This document shows, in pieces, positions 10,807-22,414 of a DNA stretch of 64,000 nucleotides. The position numbers and the translations under genes were made by a program. Position 1 is the stretch's first letter, and the number at the start of each line of letters is the position of its first letter. The notes beneath the pieces were generated by a model that did no database searches, was not told the origin of the DNA, and worked only from the letters and a program-made list of their open reading frames with translations. Source of the stretch: Paguma larvata (Eukaryota; Chordata; Mammalia; Carnivora; Viverridae); the NCBI GenBank assembly GCA_030068075.1, contig CM057841.1:50385030-50449029 (forward strand). The letters run 5' to 3'.

Positions 10807-11021
10807 GGGGCGCCTGGGTGACTCAGTCAGGTGAGCATCCGACTCTAGGATTTCGCTCAGGTCATGATCTCCTGGTCTCTTGAGATCCAGGCCCGCGTCG
10901 GCTCTGTGCTGACAGCTTGGAGCCTGGAGCCTGCTTTGGATTGTGTGTCTCCTCTCTCTGCCCCACCCCTGCTATGCTCGCGTGTGCTCTCTCCAAAAAT
11001 GAATAAACATTAAAAAATTAA
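10807..11021 (+). mobile_element. Feline SINE (SINEC)
   Basis: Head 'ggggcgcctgggtgactcag', 'ctcaggtcatgatctcctgg', 'ggagcctggagcctgctttg', CT-rich part, 'aataaacattaaaaaatta'. Its A-rich tail runs directly into a (TG)n microsatellite, so the 3' target duplication is not visible. Confidence 0.95.
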
Positions 11022-11052
11022 TATGTGTGTGTGTGTGTGTGTGTGTGTGTAT
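11022..11052. repeat. (TG)n microsatellite
   Basis: About 14 uninterrupted TG units joined to the tail of the preceding SINE. SINE tails often seed microsatellites. Likely polymorphic. Confidence 0.95.
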
Positions 11053-12150
11053 GCACCAAGAAGGTGAGGTGAAGGCTGGACCAGCGGCTCTTCAGAGAAG
11101 CAGCATTCCAAAGGTGATGAGCGGAGCCTGAGGACCAGGGAGGCTTGCAAAGACCAACAGAAGGGACAGTATGGAATGGGGGTCAAGGAAAAAGTCAGTG
11201 ACAGGACAAGATTGACCGAAACCCAGGTAACAACCCACTGGACGCAATGGGGAAACATGGAGCCCCGGCTCGAGGAGAGAAAAAAGAGCCAGAGACACTA
11301 CAGCCCGGCTGTGTACCTCTTCAGATGCAGACTCAGCCTCCAGATGCGGTGGTGAGTAGGGCAAAAGGCTAAGGAAAACCATCTCTCCTGAATTTTAAGG
11401 GTTCGATGAGCAAGGAAAATTTCCTGAAGCTTCTCTAGATAACAGTAAGCCCGAGTGATCAGAGGAAGCTGGGGGTGTCTTAAGAAAGAATCTAATCACA
11501 AATACAGGAATTGGGAAATATTAATGGAGGTACCTAGTTAAATACAGGAGGACATAAAGCCAGGTTACCCTGGAACATACTATATACAGACGGCTCTTAG
11601 AAAAATGAGTCATGGAATACCTCGCGTATATCCTTATTGACGGGTGCTTTTGGTCCTCGGGGAAGCTCCGAAATTCGAATGGCCCCCTCTGTAAATTAAC
11701 TCACTGCAGAACAAACTATTCTGAATCCTGGGCGGGTAACTAGCATGCATTTGTTAATTCCCCGCATACCTCTAAGTCTCAGAGGGCAGAGCTACTGAGC
11801 TGAGCTGAGCTGGCTTGGGCAACTGCAGTAGCTGGCCCGTTGGCTTGGAAGCTGCCAGACCGCGGATGGCCAAGGCTGGGATGAATGGACTCTCCTCCTT
11901 CATATCCCATCAGGAAAATGCTCTCACGGTGATCAGAGGGAAGCTCAGGAGAGCTTGGACACGCACTCATGTTTTTCAAGCATCTAATGTGCCACTGTCC
12001 CACCGGCTAAAGCAACTCATTTGAGGCCAGATTCACTGTGGGAAGGCACTCTGGAAAGGTCTGGATACAGGACCCAGTACTCAGTCCATGACACCGCTGT
12101 TTGTTTCACTGTAGAAACTTTGGAAAGAATGAAAAAGTATAAAATTCACC
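11053..12150. other. No recognisable feature
   Basis: Unassigned sequence of moderate GC. A small tandem 'ctgagctgagctgagctgg' run lies near 11795-11815. Open frames on both strands (for example 96 codons, minus, 11092-11382) show no domain. Confidence 0.45.
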
Positions 12151-12850
12151 ATATTTCACTTCTATAGAAAAAAAAGTCCTATTTCTTCCTCTTTTTTTGG
12201 TGATTATTTGCATCCCCACTTACAAAAACAAGAACCATTAAGTACATGTGATTTATATCTTTTTAAAACTTTGTAACTTTTTGGGTTATTCTGCTTATAT
12301 TTTCACAAGTTTCTACTGTTCTGAAGCCTCATGGTCTTATCAAGCCTGCATAATAATGACTTGCTGTTTTTCTTTTTATTTCTTTTTTATTTTTTTTTTA
12401 GTATTTATTTATTTTTGAGAGACAGAGCGTGAGTAGGGGAGGAGCAGAGAGACAGGGAGACACAGAATCTGAAGCGGGTTCCAGGCTCTGCATTGACAGG
12501 CTGACAGTAGTGAGCCTGATGTAGGGCTCAAACCCACGAATCATGAGATGGTGAGCTGAGCTGAAGTCAGACGCTACACCGACTGAGCCGCCCAGGTGCC
12601 CCTGACTTGCTGTTTTTGTATATTAACTGAAACATTTTCAAATCATAGAAACTTTATCATATGTAATCTTGCTTCCTCAGGAGAGCTGATTTAACTGAAA
12701 ATTGGTGGGCCGATTATTCTTAAGCCTCTCATTGTCCATTACCAAAATGTTTTCCAAAATGTTTGTTCTTCTTTTCATTATCAATCATGAACGAATACAC
12801 TGTGCCCTCTCCAATCAGGAATGTTACCTTGTTTTATTAAATGTCAGTAA
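12151..12850 (+). repeat. Possible decayed old LINE 3' sequence, interrupted by a SINE
   Basis: Faint resemblance to a mammal-wide LINE 3' region: 'gcctgcataataatgacttg' and, beyond the SINE, 'ttccaaaatgtttgttcttc' and 'cactgtgccctctccaatca'. Low confidence; the SINE at 12372-12602 splits it. Confidence 0.3.
12372..12602 (-). mobile_element. Feline SINE (SINEC)
   Basis: Reverse-complement SINEC with long T-rich tail, 'gagacagagcgtgagtaggg', 'gaagcgggttccaggctctg', head 'gagccgcccaggtgcccc'. Flanked by a perfect 15-bp target duplication tgacttgctgttttt (12357-12371 and 12603-12617). Confidence 0.97.
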
Positions 12851-14684
12851 TAAGAATAGTAGCTGCAACTACCTTTGGGGCCAAGGTCAAGATTCAATCA
12901 ATCTGTATCAAGTATCAGAACAGCTTTGGGCATTAGATATGCACTGTATATATGTTAGTAAGACTGTCACTACATAATGTTATTAATGGACATGTTATTA
13001 ATTTGAACACATTTGATTATCCAGAGTTAAGTTTACTTTTCTATTTTTATATATCCCTTGATGTATCTTTTCATTTTCCTCCTTCTTTATCTTGTTATTT
13101 TCCTTCATCTGTGTTTTGTTATTTCTTTGCTTCCCCTGTGAGTTTTGATCTTCGCCTTCTATGTTCTTTAAAAAAAAAAGTACTGAATTTAAAGTTCTTT
13201 CATAAAATTCTTTAGAGAATCACACTCCACAGAACAAACTAAATTACTGGTTTCTGTGTTGCCTGGTTTTGCACAGTAACACCCAGTGAAACACAGAGGA
13301 TCCGAAGACAAAGACAAGGCTGGAAACAGTTCCAGTACTTTACATTGTGTCCATTTTCTTACGCTTCCCCTAAATAACTGCGACATCTCTCTTTGTTTCA
13401 ATATCCGCCCTCAGGGTTTGCCCAGGCCCATCTGAGGATGCCCTCCCCTGGAATCTGTGATCAGGTGTCTTCATTTTGTGTGGCTGTGCTGACCCTCCAA
13501 GGGAGGTGGGGGGGAGGGCGGGCAGTTCTCTTCCATTGAGAAGACCCAAAACTTGTTTGCTCCATCAGGAAACGGTACAAAACATGAGAGTCACTCTATC
13601 TGTGGAAGATACATGTCTTCTCTCTTCACTTTGTTTTATGGCTAACGATTAAGTTGATTTAAAAATAAGTCCATGCTGCCTCTGTGTGCCATTTCACACG
13701 CCAAACTTCATAATTGCTCCCCCAGTGTAACGGCCTAGTTGTTAATTTTAGATAGTTGGAACGGGCAAGTCATATATTTTTAAACCATGGAGTCATTTTT
13801 AATTAATGTCTATTTGTTTTCATTTTGAAGCTCTGTTGAAATAATCAATAATGGAAGTTGAAAGTAGGGGCCGTAGCAATCAAGTTATATGAACTCATTT
13901 TGACTGTAAATTATTTGCAGAATCTTCATAATTTTTTGATACAAAATACTGTTAAATTGGTCCCTGGTTAAATTGGTCTGTTAAATTAGTCTTCCTGCAC
14001 ATGACTGAAGTTATAGTTCTATTTCTATTTTCTGCAGCATTACAGACTAGGGCGATTTGAAAAAAAAAAGATCAAATAAAAGTTGTACCTGAGGTCAGGG
14101 GCCATTTAAATGAGGCCAGTCAGGATGGGCCAGCTCTTGTCTTCCGCCAGAAAGAGCTGCCCAGTCATAGACAGAGAGCAAGACGAACACTTCATTTGAC
14201 CAAGGAGGGGTACTGCCCAGTGACCATCATGCAGCTAGAAAAAGGGAAAACAAGTGGAGAGACTATGAGAGCCTACTTAGGACCATGGACTGTGGACAAT
14301 ACACCACGTAAGGCCAGTGTTGCTGGCAAACGGACGCTGAGCTCCCTGAACAGGAGATGCCTGAGTGGGGCGTTTTGGATGGAGAGGAGGCACCGCTAGA
14401 AGGAAGCTGGAAATCTACAGCAAGGAAGGTCAGAGAGATTCGAGAGACGGCACACAACCTAGGTGATAACAAAATCTAGGGTCTTCGTTCCAGACAGGAT
14501 GGTTGAGAGGAGATGGTAACAAGGCATTCGTTAGACAGGCAGACAAAGCGGTGGGCGGAACGTCCACAAAATGGTAAAATAAAGAACATCATGTTAACGG
14601 AGGGGAGAAATAAGATCATGAAGCCCAGGGCGCGACAGATGAGGGGAGACAGAAAACTGTAAATGAACACAGGGTGTTCTAAAT
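12851..14684. other. No recognisable feature; TAAT-rich stretch 13.64-14.06 kb
   Basis: No gene. 13,640-14,060 is rich in TAAT and AT-rich motifs without any repeat wording I know and could be conserved non-coding sequence, but conservation cannot be judged from one genome. The rest (13.2-13.6 and 14.06-14.68 kb) is unassigned, moderate GC. Confidence 0.4.
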
Positions 14685-14697
14685 CAGGGGGGTATTT

Positions 14698-14885
14698 TAT
14701 TCATTCATTCATTCATTCATTTACTTATTTTATTATTTTTTTAAATACTTTTTTATTGTCAGATTGGTTTCCATACAAGAACACCCAGCGCTCATCCCAA
14801 TCCGTGGCCTGCTCAGTGCTCGTCACCCTCTCCCCCGCTCCCATGCCCACCTCATCCCTTGATTTGTTCTTAATATTCAAGAGTC
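14698..14885 (-). mobile_element. Feline-type L1, 3' end only
   Basis: Antisense 3' end of a carnivore L1: 'ttttttattgtcagattggt', 'ttccatacaagaacacccag', 'cgctcatcccaatccgtggc', ending 'gatttgttcttaatattcaa'. Its tail is the reverse complement of (GAAT)n, seen as attc repeats at 14698-14720. Flanks look like an imperfect target duplication (tcaggggggtatttta at about 14686, tcagggggcgagtatttta at about 14882). This is a severely 5'-truncated, relatively recent insertion. Confidence 0.75.
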
Positions 14886-14901
14886 AGGGGGCGAGTATTT
14901 T

Positions 14902-15545
14902 AAAGGAGCCAGCAGGGTAGAGATTGGTATAGTTCCATTAGAGAAAAAAAATATGCTTCCATGAATGCCGAAGGAAATTCCTTTTCCAGAGAGTTGAAGA
15001 CCCACGGGACACGTGTACCTTGTGAAAGTAAATGAATAAAAGAAATGGAGGATATCCTTTCAGATATGGAAAAAAAAATCTCATTAACTTTTCTCAGCCA
15101 AACTAGAAAACGAAATTGGAAGCTGAACTTTTAAGAATGACCCCGAGTCTTGGTGTGCTGAACACTCTGCACTGAGGGGAAGGGAAGAAAATGGCAGGGC
15201 AGAATGTTTCCTGTGACACGGGTTCTCGGCGCAAGGAACAGACTGGCTGCCCTCGGGGTCAGGCTCAGGTCAGCTGGCCCTGCGTCCCTGAAGAGTCACC
15301 ACTACACCTACACACAAGACCTCATGCTCACTCTGCTACCACTGCGGACACCAGCTCATGGCCGGGCAGCTCCCGGGCCCTCGTCCCACGTGGGTTCAAC
15401 CCCATAACGCATCAGTAGCAAAACAGTCTTATTGAGCAAATACCTGATGTTTCTATTCTATCGCTTTTTATCCAGGAAAGATGGTGCTAATACCGTACGG
15501 TCCCATGAGAAAAGAGAACTTGACGATTGGAGAACATGATTTCAC
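14902..15545. other. No recognisable feature
   Basis: Unassigned; a moderately GC-rich patch at 15210-15400 carries overlapping plus-strand frames of 67-75 codons without recognisable domains. Confidence 0.45.
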
Positions 15546-15754
15546 TTTTTTTTTTTTAACGTTTATTTATTTTTGAGACAGGGACAGGGCATGAGCGGGG
15601 GAGGGGCAGAGAGAGGGAGGCACAGAATCCAAAGCAGGCTCCAGGCTCTGAGCTGTCAGCACAGAGCCCCATGTGGGACTCAAACTCATGAACCAAGAGA
15701 TCACAACCTGAGCTGAAGATGGATGCCCAGCCCACTGAGCCACCCAGGTGCCCC
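15546..15754 (-). mobile_element. Feline SINE (SINEC)
   Basis: Reverse-complement SINEC: T-run, 'aacgtttatttatttttgag', 'ccaaagcaggctccaggctc', head 'gagccacccaggtgcccc'. Its head abuts the recognisable part of a MaLR LTR; no matching LTR sequence is visible on its left, so the junction may also record a deletion. Confidence 0.95.
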
Positions 15755-15755
15755 A

Positions 15756-16105
15756 AAGACTGGCTGCTTTTAAACAACACAAATGTATTGCTCACAGTTC
15801 TAGGGGCTGGAAGTCCAAGCCTGGGGTGCCAGCATGGCTGGGTTCCGGTTAGAACCCTCTTTCGGGGCTGCAGGCTGCGTGCTTCTCTTTAGTGTCCGCA
15901 CATGGAAGAAAGGGCCAGGGAATGTTCTGGGCTCTCCTTTACAAAGGCACTCATCAGCCTTTATAATCCCACTCCTTAACCTCCACCCTCAGGACCTAAC
16001 CACCCCCCTAGAGTCCCCACCTCCTAACACCCTCACCTTAAGGGCTAGGTTTCAACGTTCAGCTTTCAGAGGAACATAAACATTGAGAACACAGCAGAAA
16101 TACAG
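15756..16105 (-). mobile_element. MaLR LTR (MST/MLT1 type), antisense
   Basis: Reads as the reverse complement of a MaLR LTR: 'aagactggctgcttttaaac', 'ctcacagttctaggggctgg', 'aagtccaagcctggggtgcc', 'agcatggctgggttccggtt', 'cctcaggacctaaccacccc', 'acataaacattgagaacaca'. Non-coding; no protein is expected from it. Confidence 0.85.
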
Positions 16106-17840
16106 GCCAGGAATTAGGATACATTATTTTAAGTACCGATATCGTTTGCACTTAATGTGACTTAAGAGACTACAGACTGGCAAAGAAAAATAGGACTTGA
16201 GGGCCATGGCCCATGTCTATAGTTGATTCTTTCAAGTGTAAGGACATAGACAATTTTACTGTTGAGTTGTTCTCACAGCTGGTTAATAGGAACGTCCTGA
16301 TAAAGTCTTCCTGAACCCACGCCCACCACTCTCAGAACTGGCTCCCTGAGATTTTATCGGAGTTTACATGTGCTGGGATGGGTCTTGTATCATACCCTGG
16401 TTATGATTCTGCACAGCAGTATTTGGCCTTGAGTCTCTCCTCCCATTTTGGTGAAGGATACCCTAATGTAACAAAGCTTGGAAAGCTGGAAAACCCCAGT
16501 CCCTAAAACTGAACTGAGCCTGTGTTAGGATTTGAGATCTGCAGAGACTCTAACCAGACTTGAAATCTCCTGATGCCCTGAAGGAACTCAGATATGACAA
16601 AAATATGGTGACCCACTGTCCAAGAATACCACTCTGAAACTAACGACAGCTTTGTCTACTGTTGGTGCCTGGCTCTTTCCACCAGGTGCAAATAATCAGA
16701 AGAGCATGCCCTGATACCTTAAATGTCACTTAACTCCTCAACTCTGATAATGCAGCGAGTGGCTGAGACTTTACAGAGTGTCAGCGTCAACTCCCAATGT
16801 TAGCACCAGGTTGCAAAGCATCTCCTGGCTCATGGCCAGGGGATCCTAACAAGGAGTGTGTACCGGCACATTTGTAAGATGCGTGATTTGTGTATGTTAC
16901 ATATACTTCCTAAGTATGTGCTCAGTATTTGGAAGGCAATATACTAGGAATGTACTCAGAGACATGTGGAAAAAAGCATCGACAGGGATTCTCAACTGAC
17001 CCGCCAGCGTAATGGAACAGTCAGATCCCTCTTGCTCCACAAATCAGGCTCGTACACAGATGCTAATAGGATATAAGGAAGCCAAGATTGCATACTCTGC
17101 ATGCACGTGTTGTAACGCATTTATAGCAACTAACTCTTATTCTTGGAACAGAATAAACGCCCACAAAAAAACTTAAGGAAAATGAAATTCTTAAAAGTGA
17201 CTAGATTACTATGGAAAATGTCTGTAACATTACTGAAAGACAAAATACTTTTTATACAATGCTTATTACCTAACGTGGATGCTTCCTTGAGAAATTTGCC
17301 TTTTCTTCTAACTAAATGATTAAATAAATCATGCTTTTATGAGTTACCAATATTAACAGCATCACTGACAATTATTTAGCGGACTCCACTTCCTTTTTTA
17401 GAGAATGAGAAATTTTTTAATTGGCCCATTTATGTCAGGTCATATACGTCAAGATGTAGTTGCTCTGCTAAAATTCTGCAGATGTAAAGATCTGTTTCCA
17501 GTTCTTTTGTTTGCTAAAAATGACCCGTCTTAAGAATGGTAAAAATGTCACAGGTGTCACTGAAAGACTAATAAAATAGGTATTCTTTGACAAAAATGTA
17601 AGTAAAGGGGTGATGTGATTAAAAGCAAAGCTTAAGGGCAACGACAACAAAAAAACACTCCCCTCCAAAAAAAAACCCGAAAGAGTCCAATGTGTTACAA
17701 TGACCATTGCACAAAGAAAAACCTATGCTGACAGTGTCCTCATGTGACAGTTGAAAACAATCATTACAAAATGGGTAACATGTAGTTAAGAGAGGAAACG
17801 GAAAATTTAGTAATATTTTTCTTCATTAAATGCTGTGTCA
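16106..17840. other. No recognisable feature
   Basis: About 1.7 kb of unassigned sequence, GC-moderate in the first half (16.2-16.9 kb), AT-rich after 17.1 kb. No gene, RNA or clear repeat recognised. Confidence 0.45.
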
Positions 17841-17845
17841 ATGGT

Positions 17846-17848
17846 TTC

Positions 17849-17885
<37 letters not shown>

Positions 17886-17888
17886 TTT
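17846..17888. repeat. (TC)n low-complexity tract
   Basis: Pure pyrimidine tract of CT repeats ending in tttt. No SINE body is attached. Confidence 0.9.
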
Positions 17889-18484
17889 AGCAAAACACGA
17901 TTTCAAGTAAAATTTTCTATGGCAGTCAGCTGAAACGGACAGAAATGCCCTGATGGTGGCGAGGGGGCGGGTGAAGGAGCTGGATTTCTGGACACTGAAT
18001 CTCCCACTTAGCCCTCTTAGGTTGCCCCCCAAAAACAATTCCAGTTTCAAAACAGTATTTTATAATAAGGACAATAAGTGGAATAAACGATATCAATAAT
18101 TCACTACAACCAACCTTTCGAGAAAATGAAAGTAGAACACGTGTCTTCGAGATCCTCCCATTGTCTGTTTCCTTATTCTTCTCTCTCCTTCTCCCTATCC
18201 ACCACGGTGACCGTGTCCACCAGCGTATCACTTCCATAACTGCTCGCTCCACAGGCCAGATCCTGTGAAGGAGATCCTTAGCAATACCTTCTGATTCAAT
18301 GAAAGCTTGCTGGAGAGCTACTTAGTGCAAGGCAATACATTCAACATCATAGAAGGAAAACAGAAAAGCCAGTCACCCTGTAATCTAATCAATTCGACCT
18401 GGGGCCAGCCCTACTAGTTTTAACTGCCCTGTATCACTTCCAAAGGAAAGAAGGGCGTTCTCTAAATAATGAAAACCATTATTT
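17889..18484. other. No recognisable feature
   Basis: Unassigned. Minus-strand frames of 70 and 108 codons overlap here and include low-complexity Arg/Glu from the (TC)n tract; not considered genes. Confidence 0.45.
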
Positions 18485-19115
18485 AATAAGAATCGACTAG
18501 GAAATCTCACACTGTTGGTGGAAATGCAAATCGGTACAGTACCCTTGGGAAACTTCTGGACAGTATCTAGTAAAGTTGAACATACTGCCTAAGCTCTGAT
18601 CCAGAAACTCCACTCTTTAGGGTGTGCGTGTGTGTGTATGTGTGTGTGTTCAAGAGAAATGCATACAGCATATAGTCACAAGAGTCCTGTTCAAGAATGT
18701 TGTTACATACACTAATCATAACAGCCCCCCCCCCAAAAAATGCAAACCAAATGGCCATAAACAGTAGAACAGGTAACTAGATTGTCACATAGTCATACAA
18801 TGAAATAATGAGAATTAAAAAACTACAACTACTCGCAATAATGAGAATTAATTACACAAAAATAATGTTGAATCGAGTAAGCCAGATTACCCCTCCTCAC
18901 CTTCGAATAAGGAAAACTGACCTCTAGTGTTTAAAGTCTAGATACTGGTTACTCAGTCTCTAAACTAGGAGTCCCAGAGTGTTCTGGGTATCCTGACAAT
19001 GACTCATTTCTTCATGTGAAAGCTGATCACTGGTCTTGACTAAACTCATTGAGCTACACATTATATGTATCCTTTTCTGTATGCATGTTATTCTTTAATA
19101 ACATTTTCCCCCAAA
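18485..19115 (+). mobile_element. Old L1, end of ORF2 and 3' UTR
   Basis: Sense L1 3' end: 'gaaatctcacactgttggtg', 'gaaatgcaaatcggtacagt', 'aaagttgaacatactgccta', 'aatgcatacagcatatagtc', 'ggccataaacagtagaacag', then 3' UTR wording 'gtttaaagtctagatactgg' and 'ctgtatgcatgttattcttt'. A GT-rich microsatellite (18620-18650) has grown inside. No intact frame. Confidence 0.85.
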
Positions 19116-19149
19116 GAGGAGAAAAATAATCAGTTCAACTCACCACGTT

Positions 19150-19734
19150 AACAAAATAATGGGGGAAATAATAAAAGATTCCTATTAACGCAGACAGAAA
19201 TACCTATAAAATCCAGCCTTCATTAATGAAAACTTTCTTAGCAAACTTGGAAACAAAGGGAACTTCATTAATCTGATAGAGAACACCTACAAGAATCTTC
19301 CAGCAAACCTTGCATTTCATTGTGAATTATTGAAACCTCTCCCTGGAGATCAGGACTAGGACAAGGATGCCTGCTATCACTAATTCTCTCTGACATTTTA
19401 CTCAAAGTCCTAGGTAATGCAGTAAGGCAAGCTGAGAAAATGAATAAAGCCGCCATTCTTCCAAGAGGACTTGGTGCTCACAGAACATCCAAATGAATAC
19501 AGAGACCAGCTATTATAATTAACATGTGAGTTCAGCAAAGTTGTTGGATAGAAGTTCGGAAAGCGAAGTCAATTTTATTCCTAGAAACAATAAACAGAAA
19601 ATCTAGAAATACGTAGAATCCAAATCAAAATTTAGGCACTGAGATCTATTACAAAGCCACTCCAGAGCTCCATACAAAACATTTCAAACCACTATTTGAA
19701 AAAATGAGAAGACTTTTAAGAAATACTCTACTTA
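19150..19734 (+). mobile_element. L1 ORF2 fragment, reverse-transcriptase region
   Basis: A second sense L1 piece starts after the first one has reached its 3' end, so it is a separate insertion. Wording such as 'atcaggactaggacaaggat', 'gcctgctatcactaattctc' and 'gtcctaggtaatgcagtaag' belongs to the RT-coding region, downstream of the catalytic core. Frames are broken. A SINE interrupts it at 19735. Confidence 0.75.
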
Positions 19735-19955
19735 GGAGCACCTAAGTGGTTCAGTTGGTTAAGTGTCCGACTTCGGCTCAGGTCATGTGCTCATGGTTTC
19801 TGAGTTTGAGCCCCTCATCGGGCTCTGTGCTGACACCTCAGAACCTGGAGCCTGCTTCGGATTCTGTGTCTCCCTCTCTCACTGCCCCTCCCCCGCTCAC
19901 ACTCTGTCTCTGTCTCTCTTAAAAATAAATAAGTGTTAAAAAAAAAAAAAGAAAG
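19735..19955 (+). mobile_element. Feline SINE (SINEC) inside L1
   Basis: Head 'gagcacctaagtggttcagt', 'cttcggctcaggtcatgtgc', body 'ggagcctgcttcggattctg', tail (A)n plus (GAAA)n. Imperfect target duplication around gaaatactctactta (left) and gaaagactctactcaa (right). Confidence 0.95.
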
Positions 19956-20279
19956 AAAGAAAGACTCTACTCAAAGACTATCCGGACTTTCTAAGTAGTA
20001 ACCTCTGGAGGCCGGGTCCTTACTTTAGTAGTATTGATCAATACATTTTGGACTCTTTCTCCCAATTTCACTTAGAAGTAGAAATGATTCATTGCTGTAT
20101 AGTTCCACTTTGGAGTTAACAAAAAATAGTCTACATTTTTCTTTTTCGTCAACAAATGACTTTCAGCTTCTTACAAAACATTAAGCTTTCCATTTTAGGC
20201 GGGAAAAAAAGAAAAAGAGAAAAATATAAGGCCACCATGGGAAGTATTCAAACCATGGACCTCAGATTCTAAACTAAAT
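19956..20279. other. No recognisable feature
   Basis: Unassigned, AT-leaning; may include further decayed L1. Confidence 0.4.
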
Positions 20280-20295
20280 TTTAAGAATTCCAAAA

Positions 20296-20343
20296 GGGTG
20301 GGACACCTGGCTGGCTCTGCTAGAAGAGCATGCGACTCCTGAC
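20296..20343 (+). mobile_element. 48-bp SINE/tRNA-like head fragment between perfect direct repeats
   Basis: The insert carries a tRNA-like 5' half: 'acctggctggctctgctaga' then 'agagcatgcgactcctgac', ending about where a tRNA anticodon stem would be. It is flanked by a perfect 16-bp repeat tttaagaattccaaaa at 20280-20295 and 20344-20359. There is no B box, body or A-tail. It is close to the head of the older carnivore SINE that is present more completely at 23855. Confidence 0.7.
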
Positions 20344-20359
20344 TTTAAGAATTCCAAAA

Positions 20360-20504
20360 AGGTTTATGTTCAAGCATCATGACTATAGCATTTGAAGGAA
20401 TGGGGACTGGCCACCCATCTGGCGGAATAGAAATGTCCCTTCATGGTTTATCATCTCCCTCCACCAATGACAGTCTCCTGAATTTGACTCATCTCCTGAT
20501 CATG
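20360..20504. other. No recognisable feature
   Basis: Short unassigned gap. Confidence 0.4.
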
Positions 20505-20600
20505 CATTTACTCAACACATATTGCGGGTGCTAACTGTGTGACAGGCCCTGTGTGAGAGATTCAAGGACTCAACGGCAAGTCTGGTCTTCTCCAGAGTCC
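20505..20600 (+). repeat. Ancient interspersed repeat fragment (unnamed family)
   Basis: 'catttactcaacacatattg' / 'cgggtgctaactgtgtgaca' / 'ggccctgtgtgagagattca' follows the head wording (a 'growing list of sizes' type: atttattgag-cacctactat-gtgccaggca) of the unnamed family described at 7610. Confidence 0.45.
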
Positions 20601-21624
20601 CTCATCTCTATTCCTCCCTCTTTATCTATTCTTCCCTCCTCCAAAAGACTCATTGCCTCCCCCAAAGACTCTTTCCAGAGACTTATTTAAAAAAAATGGT
20701 AGAGAAGATATTTCATTTTCATGGATTCTTTGGGGGTCAAAGACATATCATCATGATGTATGTGATGACTGGTTACCATACATCACACTGTGTCTTGGAT
20801 ATAGAAGTTTCCTCAGCTATAATTTTCTTATTATTTCAAGGTAATTTGATGAGACCTATAGTTTTTAACTGTAAATTATTAACTTTAAAGGCTTTATGAA
20901 GCAAAAAATTAAAAAACCAAAAAATGAAAGCTCTATGAAACAAAACGGGGGATCTACTATATATTACATGTCAGGTTATGTCACTAATTATTTAGAAATG
21001 TCTTCCCGAATGTAATAACATACAGAAGATGGTGATTGACACATGATTCAAGATGTCTCACAGCTGTCCTGAAATTTCCTTTTGAGGTTCATATATATAG
21101 ACTTTACAAATTAAAAAAAAAAAAAAAAAAGGAAGACGCTACAATCCTTGGAAATAGCATTTCTTCTGCTTTCTTTACTTTAGATGAAACTTTTCCCGGG
21201 TTTTGTCTCTATCATGACCATTCTGATGTCTTGCTGGTGTTTTGTACAGTTGTTATCACCATGGAGGTTATTGATATTTTTCCCCTCAAAGTATCTGTCC
21301 ATGTTTTTGCTATTCTTTCTTTACTGTCTTTAGTGCATACTAAGATCTCTCATTGATTCTCAAGTAAAAAAAATGCATAATTTGACTTAATTTCTCATTT
21401 CTGAGATTTGGGATGTAAAAAAGCTCTGGATACCCTTAAAAGAGCATACTATTTTAACTTAGAATAATTGAACTCAGAAATCTAGAATATACACATTTTA
21501 GGGCCTCTCAGAGGGAGACACGATAATAATTCGCTGTCCCTAAGTAAGCTTTTGAATATTGACTTACCATCACTAAGGGTTTTCAAGATTTGAGAAACTT
21601 GCTGATATTTCTGCATGATATATG
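20601..21624. other. No recognisable feature; A-run
   Basis: About 1 kb unassigned. An A-run of about 18 lies near 21111-21130 without a recognisable retrocopy upstream. The 106-codon frame at 21036-21356 crosses the A-run as a poly-lysine and is not taken as a gene. Confidence 0.45.
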
Positions 21625-21666
21625 TTTTTTTGTGTTTTTAAGAGAGAGAGTATGAGCAGGGGAGAG

Positions 21667-21708
<42 letters not shown>

Positions 21709-21826
21709 AGAATCCCAAGCAAGCTCCAAGCTGAGTGTAGAACCCAACATGCGGCTCTATTCCAGGACCCCAGGATCATGAAATCAAGAGTTGGACATTC
21801 AACTGACTGAGTCACTCAAGTACCCC
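21625..21826 (-). mobile_element. Older-type carnivore SINE with (GA)n expansion
   Basis: Reverse-complement SINEC with the 'aaatcaagagttggacattc' variant of older types and a (GA)n run at about 21671-21706 in the CT-rich part. Head 'gtcactcaagtacccc'. Flanks ttctgcatgatat (21610) and tctgcacaatatt (21827) look like a decayed target duplication. Confidence 0.92.
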
Positions 21827-22154
21827 TCTGCACAATATTCCTTAAAAAAAAAAAATTATCCTCGGCTTCAGTGGTCTCCAACAATGCCTGCATCAGCCCG
21901 GCAGATCGGAAGACAGGCCTCAATCTAAAAAAACCCAGGGCTCTAAAATTACAAACCAATCTGAGAGGGGAAGGAATTGAGCCAAGGAGAGGAAACAAGA
22001 GCAGTAAGCAAAAGGCGTGTAAATGATTTGCATAAGTTGTGACTAACAGGGGCCAAGAAGGAAGGCAAGGTGCAGGACTGTGTGTGCCAGGGGACTAGAC
22101 CCCGCCAGAGCACTCGGGAAAGGGATGATGAGTACGTGCCGCCAATCTGGGATC
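21827..22154. other. No recognisable feature
   Basis: Unassigned, includes an A-run at 21845-21855. Confidence 0.4.
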
Positions 22155-22240
22155 TCACAGTGAGGAGGGGAGAGTGTTCCGGCAGAAGGAAGTTTCTGCA
22201 AAAGGCTTGGCAGAAATAAACACTAATTGAATAATAAAAA
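22155..22240 (+). repeat. Ancient interspersed repeat fragment (unnamed family)
   Basis: 'gagtgttccggcagaaggaa' and 'tttctgcaaaaggcttggca' match the middle of the unnamed family seen at 7610. Its continuation appears at 22640. Confidence 0.45.
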
Positions 22241-22414
22241 TAATACGTGCAAAGAATTCCAGTCTGAGGAAGAGAGAGTGGAGAGGAAGGGGGATCCAAG
22301 ACAAGCAAACAGGCACACACTGTGGCCATGGCAACACCCTCTCCCTCTTGAAACCCCTGTAGGCTGCGGAGAATTCCATCAGGTAGTTGATGCAACCAGT
22401 GATGACAAGAAATC

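Noticed and set aside
21111..21130. Processed pseudogene ending in the A-run
   Set aside because: The upstream sequence resembles no known mRNA 3' end, and no target duplication or polyadenylation signal is placed correctly.
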